Of a stretch of DNA of 8,509 nucleotides, positions 1 to 7,079 are shown piece after piece. Made by a program: the position numbers and the translations under genes. Each line of letters starts with the position of its first letter. Position 1 is the stretch's first letter. The stretch lies in the NCBI GenBank assembly GCA_031267005.1, contig JAIRZX010000462.1, positions 1-8,509 of the forward strand, read 5' to 3'. Under the pieces are notes generated by a model that was not told the DNA's origin, did not search any database, and was given only the letters and a program-made list of their open reading frames with translations. Source of the DNA: Deltaproteobacteria bacterium (lineage in GTDB: Bacteria > Desulfobacterota > Desulfarculia > Adiutricales > Adiutricaceae).

Positions 1-960
1 GAGGAAGGAGGGGTTGTTGAAGCGGCCCATGGAGGACTTTATCCCCAGTTCCTCCAGGCGGCCCCAGACTTCGGGCACGAGGGTAACGACCGGGAGGGTT
101 TTGCTGGTGGCGGAGTGAAAGTCCCCCAGCTCTTTGGAGAGTTTCGACACGATGGCCAACCGCGTGGCGTTGGAAATGTCCTCGTGGAGCTTTGCGAGAA
201 TGGCGTCCAGCTGGTCTATCGCGAGCACGGTGAAGCCGCCGTTTAACGACATCAGCCAGGTGAGCCCCGAAAGGGCGGCGGCCCCGCCTTTAGGCCGGGC
301 TGGCACCGTGCCCTCCGGGCTCCATTCTCCGGTAAGGAGCGAGCGCCCGCGGTAGTTCTCCTCCATGTCCTCCGAGGCGAGGGCGAAGACAGCTTCCAGT
401 GCCGTCATGGCGTCCCTGAACTTGATGCGGTGTTTCCTGTGGAGCCCGTTTCGGGCGGCGGAGAGCGCGTTTTTAAGCTCGGGGGCCGGGATCGAGGGCA
501 CGGATCCGCCCTCCCGCTCCGGCGCGAGCGGCTCCGTCCCGGCCTCGATCATGATGTTGTTCAGTAGCGCCGCCAGGGGCTGGCGGCCGGAGGCGGGTTT
601 GGCTACCAGGGAGTCCAGCGCCGCGGCGTTGACTGTCGCGTGGAAGTCTTTGAGGTTCGTCATGTCAGCGGGTATGAAGAAGCCGCCCTCTCTGGCCGTG
701 AGTTCGCGCAGGCCGTTTAAGAGATGCGTTTTCCCCGAGCCGGCGTTGCCGATGATAGGCATGACGAGGGCGGTCTGTCCGTCCGGGTCGGCTTTGAGCT
801 GTTTGAGCCGCGTCTCCAGGGCGATCCTCGCCCCGGAGTTGATGCCGGGGATGTCGTACCGTTTGCCGTCGGCTTCGGGCTTGAGGATGTCGGCCCACCT
901 GAAATTCACGTTGTGGAAGGCTTGGAGCGCAACTTTCCGGTCTACGGTACCCTGTTCCAT
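1..960 (-). CDS. P-loop ATPase, N-terminal 320 residues (runs off left edge); paralogue of the N-terminus of the next gene
   Basis: Translating the minus strand from the ATG at 960 gives 320 codons with no stop before the window edge, so the C-terminus is missing. A canonical Walker A motif, GNAGSGKT, lies at residues 71-78, and a Walker B-like segment, FTVLAIDQLD, at about 243-252, with Asp249 as the magnesium-binding candidate. The segment after it (LPVVTLVPEVWGRL, then GRFNNPSFL) looks like the sensor region of AAA/STAND-type ATPases. Residues 60-320 align along their length with residues 58-310 of the 1069-residue protein upstream, sharing GSGxxHLL, ALASED or ELASED, LTWL and FTVLAID. The start is supported by that alignment and by a purine-rich AGGGGGCGGG about 6-15 nt upstream. 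By family, ATP binding is expected and hydrolysis is plausible. The substrate or partner is unknown. Whether it also carries a C-terminal HerA-like domain cannot be seen here. Confidence 0.85.
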   Translation of the reverse strand, partial: MEQGTVDRKVALQAFHNVNFRWADILKPEADGKRYDIPGINSGARIALETRLKQLKADPDGQTALVMPIIGNAGSGKTHLLNGLRELTAREGGFFIPADMTNLKDFHATVNAAALDSLVAKPASGRQPLAALLNNIMIEAGTEPLAPEREGGSVPSIPAPELKNALSAARNGLHRKHRIKFRDAMTALEAVFALASEDMEENYRGRSLLTGEWSPEGTVPARPKGGAAALSGLTWLMSLNGGFTVLAIDQLDAILAKLHEDISNATRLAIVSKLSKELGDFHSATSKTLPVVTLVPEVWGRLEELGIKSSMGRFNNPSFL

Positions 961-1009
961 TGTCCGCCCGCCCCCTGAACTCGTTTATTGCTGCCTGACC
1001 CGGACGGCG

Positions 1010-1023
1010 GGCCCTTCGGGGCC
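1010..1023. other. Small GC hairpin with TTCG loop in the leader of the partial ATPase gene
   Basis: GGCCC TTCG GGGCC forms a perfect 5-bp stem with a four-base loop. On the minus-strand transcript the loop reads CGAA. It falls between the proposed promoter and the start at 960, so it would lie in the 5' leader. No U-tract follows on the minus strand, so an intrinsic terminator is unlikely. Confidence 0.35.
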
Positions 1024-1060
1024 TCGCGCGGCGGCTTGTTGATGTCCGATATAGGCATCA

Positions 1061-1089
1061 AAAATAAGTCCCGGCCGGGTCTTTGTCAA
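1061..1089 (-). promoter_or_regulatory. Candidate sigma70-type promoter for the partial ATPase gene, with a palindrome in the spacer
   Basis: On the minus strand a perfect -35, TTGACA (1089-1084), is followed by a 17-bp spacer and a -10, TATTTT (1066-1061), which matches 4 of 6 consensus bases. The spacer contains the perfect palindrome CCCGGCCGGG (1070-1079), which could be an operator or a chance product of GC-rich sequence. Transcription would start near 1054 and give a leader of about 95 nt before the ATG at 960. A separate promoter would let this gene be controlled independently of the larger ATPase gene upstream. Confidence 0.5.
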
Positions 1090-1167
1090 GGGAATGGGCG
1101 GCGGAGAGCCAGTTCCGGGGCAGGGGCGCGGCAGTCCCGGGGATGCCCGCGCGGGGTTGCAGGTTAG

Positions 1168-1203
1168 GGGGGAGGTGGTCTTCTACCCCGTGAACGGATA
1201 CGG
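1168..1203 (+). repeat. 36-bp dispersed repeat, copy 1
   Basis: GGGGGAGGTGG is followed by a short variable part and then ACCCCGTGAACGGATACGG. It matches 33 of 36 positions of 8417-8452 in the same orientation. Read on the plus strand, GGTGG TCTT CTACC can fold as a 5-bp stem with one G-U pair. The core lies just beyond the stop codon of the 1069-residue gene. Similarity upstream of both copies, such as TCC-GGGGCAGG, suggests a longer and more degenerate element. Confidence 0.75.
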
Positions 1204-1208
1204 CGGCG

Positions 1209-4200
1209 TCAGCCGCGTTTGGAAAGCTTGGAGGCGGACCGGCGCGCGGCTGAAAGGATGACGCGGCTGTCCTGCGCCGCGTCAGGTTGCCAGGTGAGGC
1301 ACATGGAGGTCCTTATTTTCACCGGAACTCGGCAGGGAAGGCAAGGGAGGGCCGCACGGAACTGCCCTTTGCGGAGCGAGGGGAGCCTCAGGGCTTTCCT
1401 GGAGCCTTTCGCGCCGAGGAAGGCGGCGGCGGACTTGACGTCCGCCGAAGACGACTGGCGCCCTACGAAACGTGCGGAGCACCCCTCGATGAGCCCGGCA
1501 TAGACGTCATTGGGCGTTCGGGCAGCGAGGATCAGCCCGTAGCCGAGCCTTCCGGCCTCGGAGGCTATCCAGTCGACGACGTCCTTGACAGCTTTCGGAG
1601 CCTTGCTTGGAGCGAGAACGTCAGCCTGATCTATGGCGATGATTCCGTTTAGCCCTTTCGCGGGGGGGCGACCGGCCGCGGCGGCGAGGAAGGAGGATAC
1701 GGTCCTCCGCATCATCGCGCCCTTTGTTTCGCGGGAGCGGTCGACGAGCCCGACGTTTACGACCGTGACTCTGGGGCGGGTGGTGCCCTGCGGGATAAGC
1801 GTGAGGCTTTCCGAGGCTCTTTCCGGCTCCGGGGCTCCCCCGCCCTCCTGGCCTCCTCCGCCCTCTGTGGCTCCCCCGTTCTCCAGGGTTCTTCCACCCT
1901 CAGTGGTTCCCCCCCCCTCCTGGGCTCCCCCGCCCTCCGGGACGGGTGTTTTTTTTAAGGCGGACGTCAGGAGTTCGACGAGCCCGCGGGCCGCTTTGGC
2001 GGGTTCCCTCCCGCAACCGCCGCCATCCCGCTCTGGGGCCTTTCCAAGTTCGGAAATGAGGCTGTCCAAAGACGGATCGAGCCCGCCCAAAGCCATGGAC
2101 CGCATGGCGTCTGTAAGCGCCCCCCTTAAGGTCGGCGAGAGTCGGCTCCTTGATAGCAGCTCGGCCTGGATCGAGCTGGTGGCCATCGCGGCGGCGCTCT
2201 CAAGCGCCTTCATGTCGCCGAGGATGGCGATGCCTCTCAGATCCGGGACGAGGGGAGGCCAGTAGGGGTTGCCGCAGAGATCGGAGGGGGCGCGGACCGC
2301 GACGTCGACCTCTTCGAAGAAGCTTACCGCCGACAGGGCGTCTTCCTCCGTAAAGTCCCCGTGACGTTCCCGCCACGGTTCGGGGAAGAGGGAAAGCTCG
2401 CCCGAGGGGTCCACCACGAGGCTTGAGACGCCATGGAGCCCCGCCTCCTCGACCAGGCGTTTCAGGAGCACGCTCTTTCCCGATCCCGTATTCCCGAAGA
2501 CGGCCACGTTCTCTAGGAAACCCTCGACCGCCATCTGTGCCGGCTTTCCTGGATATTCGTCCCACTCGTTTACGAGCTTCCCGAGACTCGCTAGCGGGCG
2601 GAGCGTCCTCCAGGGTGGGCGGGAGGCGGACTTGCCGTCCATCGCGGCGTATCCTACGGCTTCCGAGAACCTCGAAGCCTCCTTCGCCAGGAGGGGCGTA
2701 TTTCCGGCGGGCTTCCTGGAGCGGGCCCAAGCTGCCCAGGAATCCGGAAAGCCTTGGATGACTGCCGAGAGGCCGTCCAGGCGCCGGACGTCCTCAGATG
2801 TCGGCACGACGACCGCGGCACCGGCGGCAGCGAGGCGAGCGAACGCCTTGCCGCCCGCCATTTTCCTTGGGAGGGTATCTTCGTTGGCTACCAGTACGAT
2901 TATATTGGCCGCGCCGCCGGGCCCTGATTCAAGGCCGCCCAGGACTTCGTCCGCGATCCTTTTGGGCATTGTCCCGTGGCTCCGGAGCGCCGCGGTGACG
3001 GTAAGGGAGGAGCCGCCGCCGGCAGGTCGCGCCGAGATGATAGCGAAGGCGTCTTCGGAGAGGTCTACCGAACGGGTCGCTACCTCCACGTCGGTCGCTT
3101 GGAGGCGGGGGTCTTCGACGACGAGGCATTCCAGGCAGTACCTCAGCGAAATCTCCCAGAAAGACTGCCAGCGGGCCGGCTCCGAATAGCCCGTCCCCCG
3201 TTCGAAGGCGAGATCCATCTCGCCGAAGTCGGCCTCCGGGTCCGGCGGGTCCCCTGCGGCCGCCGCGCTCTCCGGAAGCCATTCTTCAGCCACGCCAACA
3301 GCGACGCCCCGGGCGAGGTAGGAGCCGCAGTCCACGAGGGCCTGGCGGGGGCTGAAGGTTGCATGCTCCTCGAAGAAGGAGCGCGGGAAAGGCCAGGCGG
3401 GGTACGGGGGCTCTACGCCGAAACGGAGGTAGGCCTCGCCGAGGCGGGCGGCGACCGCCTTTTCCAGGCTGACGGGGTCGCTATCGGCTCCGAGGACCAT
3501 GGGGGGGGCGAAATATTTCAAGGAGTCTTGTTTCGCGACCCTCCTGAAACAATGCCAGCCTTCCCAGTGGAAGGAAACTACCAAGAACGCCCGGAAGCCG
3601 ATCCGAGCGCGGTAACTGATTTCGTTCGCCAGGCTTTTCATCCAGTCTTTTCGGGTAGTCCCGTAGTAGGAGTTCGGCTTGACGCCCTTGAAAGTCTCGG
3701 GACGGTCGATCGCGAGCACTGTGAAGGAACCCGCGAGCGAGACGAGCCAGGTAAGGGCGCCGAAGGTGCTGGTAGGGTCTTCGATTGAACTGTGCGCAAG
3801 GCCACTCTTCGTCCAGTCGGCGTGGTATTTATCCTCCGAAGCGAGTTCGAAGACGCCCTTCACGTGCTTGATGTTTCCCGGCGCCTGGAGCCTGCCGCTT
3901 CCGGCGAGCTTCAAAACTGCGGACTTTTGGACGGAGGCTATCACTTCTTTTGGGATAATGTCCCGATCGCCGTCAATCCAGACCGGGGGGCTTAAGCCGA
4001 GAGCGGCAGTTATGCCTTCCAGAAGGAGGCGCAGCCGCGAGGGATGGCCCGCGCCTGGCTGGATGATGGCGTCCATGAAAGCGTCGTCCATGATATGGTA
4101 CGCGGAAATATGGTCTTCGTCGGGGATGGTGACCGGGACGAAGAGTCCTCCCGCCTCCAAGGTGGTCTCCCGCAGCCGGGAAAGAAGGTGGCTCGTCCCC

Positions 4201-4418
4201 GAGCCAGGGGGGCCTACTAATGAACGCACGATCCCGGGCGGTTCGGGGGCGCGCGCAGCGAGGCGCGCGACGGCCGAGTCGAACTCCCGCCTGGCGGCGG
4301 CGTTGATCTCCGGGACGTCGGGGGGAAGGGGGGCCGTCATTGCGGCTGTCCCGCCGAAGTCAGCCTGAACCCAGGCTTTTAGCACGGCTTCCTTGTCTAG
4401 GGATTGGCGGTTCGTCAT
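1209..4418 (-). CDS. Two-ATPase protein: N-terminal STAND/AAA-like module plus C-terminal HerA/FtsK-like ATPase (1069 residues)
   Basis: The protein appears to contain two NTPase modules. The N-terminal module (about 1-330) is a paralogue of the neighbouring partial ATPase, but its Walker A reads GPPGSGTS (69-76), with Thr75 in place of the usual lysine. A Walker B-like FTVLAID ends at Asp238. Residues about 420-570 form an alpha/beta middle region that I cannot assign. The C-terminal module has an intact Walker A, GNTGSGKS (642-649), then VVDPSGEL (668-675), which is typical of HerA-type ATPases, and a Walker B, GIIAIDQ (925-931), with Gln where HerA usually has Glu. The segment LILAARTPND and the basic C-terminus also fit that group. 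A Gly/Glu-rich hexapeptide repeat (about 827-866) splits the C-terminal ATPase. The ATG at 4418 is the furthest upstream start, since an in-frame TGA lies 9 nt before it, but the ribosome binding site is weak. HerA-type ATPases usually form hexameric DNA or protein pumps. The role here is unknown. Confidence 0.9.
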   Translation of the reverse strand: MTNRQSLDKEAVLKAWVQADFGGTAAMTAPLPPDVPEINAAARREFDSAVARLAARAPEPPGIVRSLVGPPGSGTSHLLSRLRETTLEAGGLFVPVTIPDEDHISAYHIMDDAFMDAIIQPGAGHPSRLRLLLEGITAALGLSPPVWIDGDRDIIPKEVIASVQKSAVLKLAGSGRLQAPGNIKHVKGVFELASEDKYHADWTKSGLAHSSIEDPTSTFGALTWLVSLAGSFTVLAIDRPETFKGVKPNSYYGTTRKDWMKSLANEISYRARIGFRAFLVVSFHWEGWHCFRRVAKQDSLKYFAPPMVLGADSDPVSLEKAVAARLGEAYLRFGVEPPYPAWPFPRSFFEEHATFSPRQALVDCGSYLARGVAVGVAEEWLPESAAAAGDPPDPEADFGEMDLAFERGTGYSEPARWQSFWEISLRYCLECLVVEDPRLQATDVEVATRSVDLSEDAFAIISARPAGGGSSLTVTAALRSHGTMPKRIADEVLGGLESGPGGAANIIVLVANEDTLPRKMAGGKAFARLAAAGAAVVVPTSEDVRRLDGLSAVIQGFPDSWAAWARSRKPAGNTPLLAKEASRFSEAVGYAAMDGKSASRPPWRTLRPLASLGKLVNEWDEYPGKPAQMAVEGFLENVAVFGNTGSGKSVLLKRLVEEAGLHGVSSLVVDPSGELSLFPEPWRERHGDFTEEDALSAVSFFEEVDVAVRAPSDLCGNPYWPPLVPDLRGIAILGDMKALESAAAMATSSIQAELLSRSRLSPTLRGALTDAMRSMALGGLDPSLDSLISELGKAPERDGGGCGREPAKAARGLVELLTSALKKTPVPEGGGAQEGGGTTEGGRTLENGGATEGGGGQEGGGAPEPERASESLTLIPQGTTRPRVTVVNVGLVDRSRETKGAMMRRTVSSFLAAAAGRPPAKGLNGIIAIDQADVLAPSKAPKAVKDVVDWIASEAGRLGYGLILAARTPNDVYAGLIEGCSARFVGRQSSSADVKSAAAFLGAKGSRKALRLPSLRKGQFRAALPCLPCRVPVKIRTSMCLTWQPDAAQDSRVILSAARRSASKLSKRG
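1834..1941 (-). repeat. Six tandem 18-bp units in the ATPase gene, encoding an EGGG-rich linker
   Basis: Six imperfect 18-bp units run without gaps (1834-1851, 1852-1869, 1870-1887, 1888-1905, 1906-1923, 1924-1941). On the coding strand each gives a hexapeptide such as QEGGGA or TEGGGG. The array holds a run of nine C (1909-1917), and a run of eight T (1949-1956) lies next to it. All units are multiples of three, so copy-number change would keep frame, whereas homopolymer slippage would not. It lies between the Walker A and Walker B motifs of the HerA-like domain. Confidence 0.85.
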
Positions 4419-4846
4419 TTGGCGTCACTTAATTTCGGGATTCTTCGGCGAGGTACTGGCGGGGGCCCGTAAGAAACGGGGGGATTGGCGCCTCAGGTTA
4501 GGTGCCCCACGGGGGAACTCCGCCCCGGCCGGGCGCTCGGCGGGCTTTCGGCACCGGGAGCCGTTGCGCCCGCGATCCCGCTTCAAAGCCTAAAGAGTCC
4601 GGGTGACGATTACCCCCGGGCTGGACGGGGCGGGTAATTCCGGGGTCTTTGCTGGCAACGGTTCCGTGCTGGCCCCAGTTCCGTGGCGGGAGCCTAATAG
4701 AAGCTTGATCGCGCCGTCTGGCCCTTAACGTTTGGTCTCGCAGAAAACTGAATGCGGCGAAAGGAAAGCCCGAAAAGCGGCGGGAAGGGACTGGCATGCC
4801 CGAACCGCGCGGGAAGGAAAAACAGCGCTAAAAGCTTGACGTGCTA
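4419..4846 (-). promoter_or_regulatory. Long, GC-rich 5' leader predicted for the 1069-residue ATPase gene
   Basis: If the promoter at 4847-4875 is used, about 420 nt of untranslated RNA precede the ATG at 4418. I find no credible gene in it on either strand: the minus-strand reading frame at 4498-4797 has no ribosome binding site and is Arg/Pro-rich. The segment holds several potential stems, including the one at 4609-4638. I do not recognise a known riboswitch core in it. Confidence 0.4.
4609..4638. other. Hairpin within the predicted ATPase leader
   Basis: ATTACCC (4609-4615) pairs perfectly with GGGTAAT (4632-4638). A flanking G-T pair and inner C-G pairs (4616-4617 with 4629-4630, past one bulged base) can extend it. 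No poly-T run follows on either strand, so it does not look like a standard terminator. Confidence 0.5.
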
Positions 4847-4875
4847 ATCTTAGGACCAAAGAAGCAACGTGTCAA
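4847..4875 (-). promoter_or_regulatory. Candidate sigma70-type promoter for the 1069-residue ATPase gene
   Basis: The minus strand carries a perfect -35, TTGACA (4875-4870), a 17-bp spacer, and a -10, TAAGAT (4852-4847), which matches 4 of 6 consensus bases. It sits in one of the few AT-rich islands of the window and points at the ATPase gene. Transcription would start near 4840. The layout (TTGACA plus 17 bp) matches the promoter proposed for the second ATPase gene, although the spacer sequences differ. Confidence 0.5.
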
Positions 4876-5126
4876 TGTTGTTATCCAGTAACCTTTGATA
4901 TTTCATAGTGATTATCTCAGAAGTTAAAATTTATTCGTTAGTATTTTTTCGCGACTTGATGATTCGCCCGGCGCGAAGGGAACCTCCCCGACGTGGCTAT
5001 GCGCTGCTTTGCCTGAGTCCTGTGCGCTTTGTCAATGCGATCATGAAAGACGCATCCGAAATAAACCGGGGCGGACGCCCGGATAACGGCAACCACGCAA
5101 TCCTTTTGGAAATTCAGCCTGGAACC

Positions 5127-5525
5127 GAAATTAATGAAATTCTGTAACAATTCAACTCCCCCGCCGTCATGAAGGCATTCCTCGAAGCGCGTTCTGCCTG
5201 GGAGGCGGGGACATCGGATGTCGCGAAGGCCGCTTTGGAACTCATGGAAGGGCAGCTCATGTGCCTGTACACGTTTACCTCACGCGTCTGGTTCTTCAAC
5301 GGCATAACCGGCTTGGAACCCGTGCGGAACAATCGTTGCGCGGCCAGGGCCATAGTGATCGTCCGGCACGGTACGCCCTTGGGCCTCACTGCTGGTCACC
5401 TCGGATGCCCGCGCCGGGCCGTCCCCGACAACGCGGTATGCGCCGGGGGGGAGGCTCTCAGGGACCAGGAGACAACCGGGAGTTTCCTGGCCGCCCCGGT
5501 CGAGCCCGGTGGGCAGCCGCCATGA
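5127..5525 (+). pseudogene. Degraded fragment resembling the DUF3536 domain of GH57-type proteins
   Basis: The frame from the ATG at 5169 encodes 118 residues. Its centre reads LMEGQLMCLYTFTSRVWFFN followed by GITGLEPVRN and CAARAI. This closely resembles the conserved block of DUF3536 proteins (about 'LLEAQRMCLYTFTS-C-WFFNDI-GLEPVQN-RYAARAI'), recalled from memory rather than searched. Apparent similarity continues upstream of the ATG (NSPAVMKAFLEA) and across an in-frame TAA at 5145-5147 (EINEIL before it), so the gene is broken. There is no ribosome binding site before 5169. The usual Cys of the TSC block is Arg here, and the rest of the family's much longer protein, including the GH57 catalytic part, is absent. 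It is best read as a relic. Its stop overlaps the next possible ATG by four bases (ATGA), which may be chance. Confidence 0.55.
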
Positions 5526-6559
5526 ACAAGCCCGCCTTCTTCCTCGGCCAGAGTCGGGTCGAGGTGTCCATATTGGATACGGAGACGAACCACCCCGACC
5601 CCAAGGGCCCCTTGCCGGTTCTGCGCTGCGCCAGGGATGAGTTCAGGGAGAGGCTCCTGGACGCCCAGGACGGGGGGGAGTACCCAGACGACTTGAGCCG
5701 AGGAGCCCGTCCAGGACGGGGGGATCCGGACGGACGGGCCCGAGGACCCCGAACAGGACTGCACCCGGGCCGCACGGCCCGACGCAGCCCGCGCCAAAGG
5801 CGGCTCCGGGAAAACGGGGGACGCAGGGACCCTCGGAATAACCGCCTCCGCAGGCTGAGCTCGGCGGGGGCCAGGGCCCAGCGCCGGGACTGGCGGCGCC
5901 AAACAGAACAACGGAGGGAGCACGCAGGCTCCCGCGAAAGGGAAACGGTCGTCCCCCCGATCAGGGGAGGGCGGCGGCGACGAGCCACGACCCGACTGCC
6001 GCCCGCCGGACGGAGGCCCTGGCGGCACCCGCACCGGCGGAGGCGGACGGAATACCGGGACCGGAGGGCCCCGCGCCGAGACAAGCCGCGCGGGCGAGAA
6101 ACGGCCGCGCGCCCGGACTGGCACCGGGAATACCCAAACAACAAAGCGAAGAGCCCGAGGCAGATCCCCTCTCCCGTTAACGGGAAAGGCAATAGTCCGG
6201 ACGCCCGTACTGGGGCGGCTGATTTCGGCCAGGCGGCTTCCAACGGGAAGCATACCCTAGCAGCGAGGAAGCAGCCGTGGGCTTCCGGCCGTGCTCGCCG
6301 CCGTGGGGGCCCGCCGACAACCCTCCCGGAAGCCTCACGGTCCGCCAGGAGGGATTCTGAGGTTGCCCGGGGACGGGGCCTCGCGGCTTCCCAGGAAGCA
6401 GCCCGCCGGAAGCCTCCGGGTCTTGCCCACGACGCGAAAGCGAAGGACGGTCGCAGGGGGGCTCTGAAGCCAGGGCGAAAGCTCCCGGCCGGAGGGCCAA
6501 GGTTCCTTCCGGGCGGACGTCGAGCTGAAGAGGGCTGCCGGCAAAAACTCGTTTCCTGA
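5522..6559 (+). other. Doubtful Arg-rich open frame (345 codons), probably decayed or non-coding
   Basis: The ATG at 5522 overlaps the previous stop as ATGA. The first 58 or so codons (MNKPAFFLGQ to about GGEYPDDL) have normal composition and strong G/C third positions. From about 5690 the product becomes dominated by Arg, Pro and Gly and looks like a translated shadow. At 5700 another frame (starting EEPVQDGG) takes over the G/C third-position pattern but has stops at 5694, 5856 and 6258. A run of seven G at about 5682 is a natural place for a frameshift. No family is recognised and there is no good ribosome binding site. The region may be a pseudogene or non-coding GC-rich DNA. Confidence 0.2.
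6172..6185. repeat. 14-bp perfect palindrome TCCCGTTAACGGGA
   Basis: The sequence equals its own reverse complement and sits in the GC-rich, gene-poor stretch. It could be a protein-binding site. Nothing around it decides this. Confidence 0.4.
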
Positions 6560-6854
6560 AGCCAAGGGAGGTCCCTGTCCTCAGGCAATACGCGGAATCG
6601 CGTCAGAAGAACCCGCCGGGACGGGCCGCACGATACTCCTGCAGCGTGGCGGCCCTGGGACAGGTTCGTTCCGTCTGCGGAGCAGCCTTCAAGGAGGAGG
6701 GGCGCCAACTCGCTTGCGCCGACCTGGAGTAGTGATCAGGAGTTAGGGGCCAGTTGCAATAAGTGGGGATCATGAGGCCGCGAGGCTGCCAAATAGCTCA
6801 GGAAGAGTACAGTTTTAGCGTATTGGGATGAGCCGCGCAGATGTTTAAGTTTTG
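6560..6854. other. Stretch without a supportable gene, between the GC-rich frame and the promoter at 6855
   Basis: No reading frame here has a start with a ribosome binding site or a plausible product. The minus-strand frames covering it are Arg/Pro-rich or short. Composition becomes less GC-rich toward the promoter at its right end. A 10-base string, CGCACGATAC, at about 6629 recurs at about 8403, too short to mean much alone. Confidence 0.5.
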
Positions 6855-6883
6855 TTGAAAGCTCGGCTCTTGTATTATATAAA
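6855..6883 (+). promoter_or_regulatory. Candidate sigma70-type promoter for the coiled-coil membrane protein gene
   Basis: The -35 TTGAAA (6855-6860) and -10 TATAAA (6878-6883) each match 5 of 6 consensus bases and are separated by 17 bp in an AT-rich island. An overlapping alternative uses TTGTTG (6852-6857) with TATATA (6876-6881). Transcription would start near 6890, leaving about 190 nt of leader. That leader contains two copies of the dispersed GAACGG motif and a run of ten C (6941-6950). Confidence 0.55.
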
Positions 6884-6888
6884 ATAAG

Positions 6889-6902
6889 CCGTGAACGGTT
6901 AC
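6889..6902 (+). repeat. Dispersed motif variant CCGTGAACGGTTAC
   Basis: This differs by one base from the CCGTGAACGGATAC core found elsewhere in the window. It lies at the predicted transcription start of the coiled-coil gene, where a bound protein could affect initiation. That role is inference. Confidence 0.55.
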
Positions 6903-6969
6903 TGTGTTGTCCCAAGGCAGTGCTTGGATACCCTCCCCCTCCCCCCCCCCGAAAGGCCGGTTTGCCCCC

Positions 6970-6984
6970 CCGCGAACGGATACG
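6970..6984 (+). repeat. Dispersed motif variant CCGCGAACGGATACG
   Basis: This differs by one base from the CCGTGAACGGATACG core. It lies in the predicted leader of the coiled-coil gene, about 95 bp before its start and 80 bp after the previous copy, in the same orientation. Confidence 0.55.
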
Positions 6985-7064
6985 TTGCCGCTTCCTGCCT
7001 CCGGAACTGAAGGGAACTGAAGCAGGGCTTTTCACTGTCAGCTTTCCGTGGCATCTTGAACAAA

Positions 7065-7070
7065 AGGAGG
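7065..7070 (+). promoter_or_regulatory. Ribosome binding site AGGAGG of the coiled-coil gene
   Basis: A full AGGAGG lies 9 nt before the ATG at 7080. This decides that start over the upstream in-frame TTG at 7056, which the site would otherwise fall inside. Confidence 0.85.
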
Positions 7071-7079
7071 GCGAGTTCC

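Noticed and set aside
1633..3788. Plus-strand open frames of up to 270 codons opposite the large ATPase gene
   Set aside because: They are antisense shadows of a gene with recognisable motifs and show Arg- or Pro-rich products with no start signals.
4908..5147. Separate 79-residue gene from a GTG start
   Set aside because: It has no ribosome binding site and no recognised content. It shares the frame of the DUF3536-like relic, and its last residues fit that relic better.
5829..5852. Short similarity (LGITAS, about 20 of 24 bases) between the GC-rich region and the coiled-coil gene near 7205
   Set aside because: It does not extend on either side, so it does not support the region being a decayed copy of that gene.
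5396..6708. Long minus-strand open frames (285 and 416 codons) in the GC-rich region
   Set aside because: The products are Arg/Pro/Ser-rich without domains, lack ribosome binding sites, and mirror the composition of the opposite strand. Such frames are expected in very GC-rich DNA.
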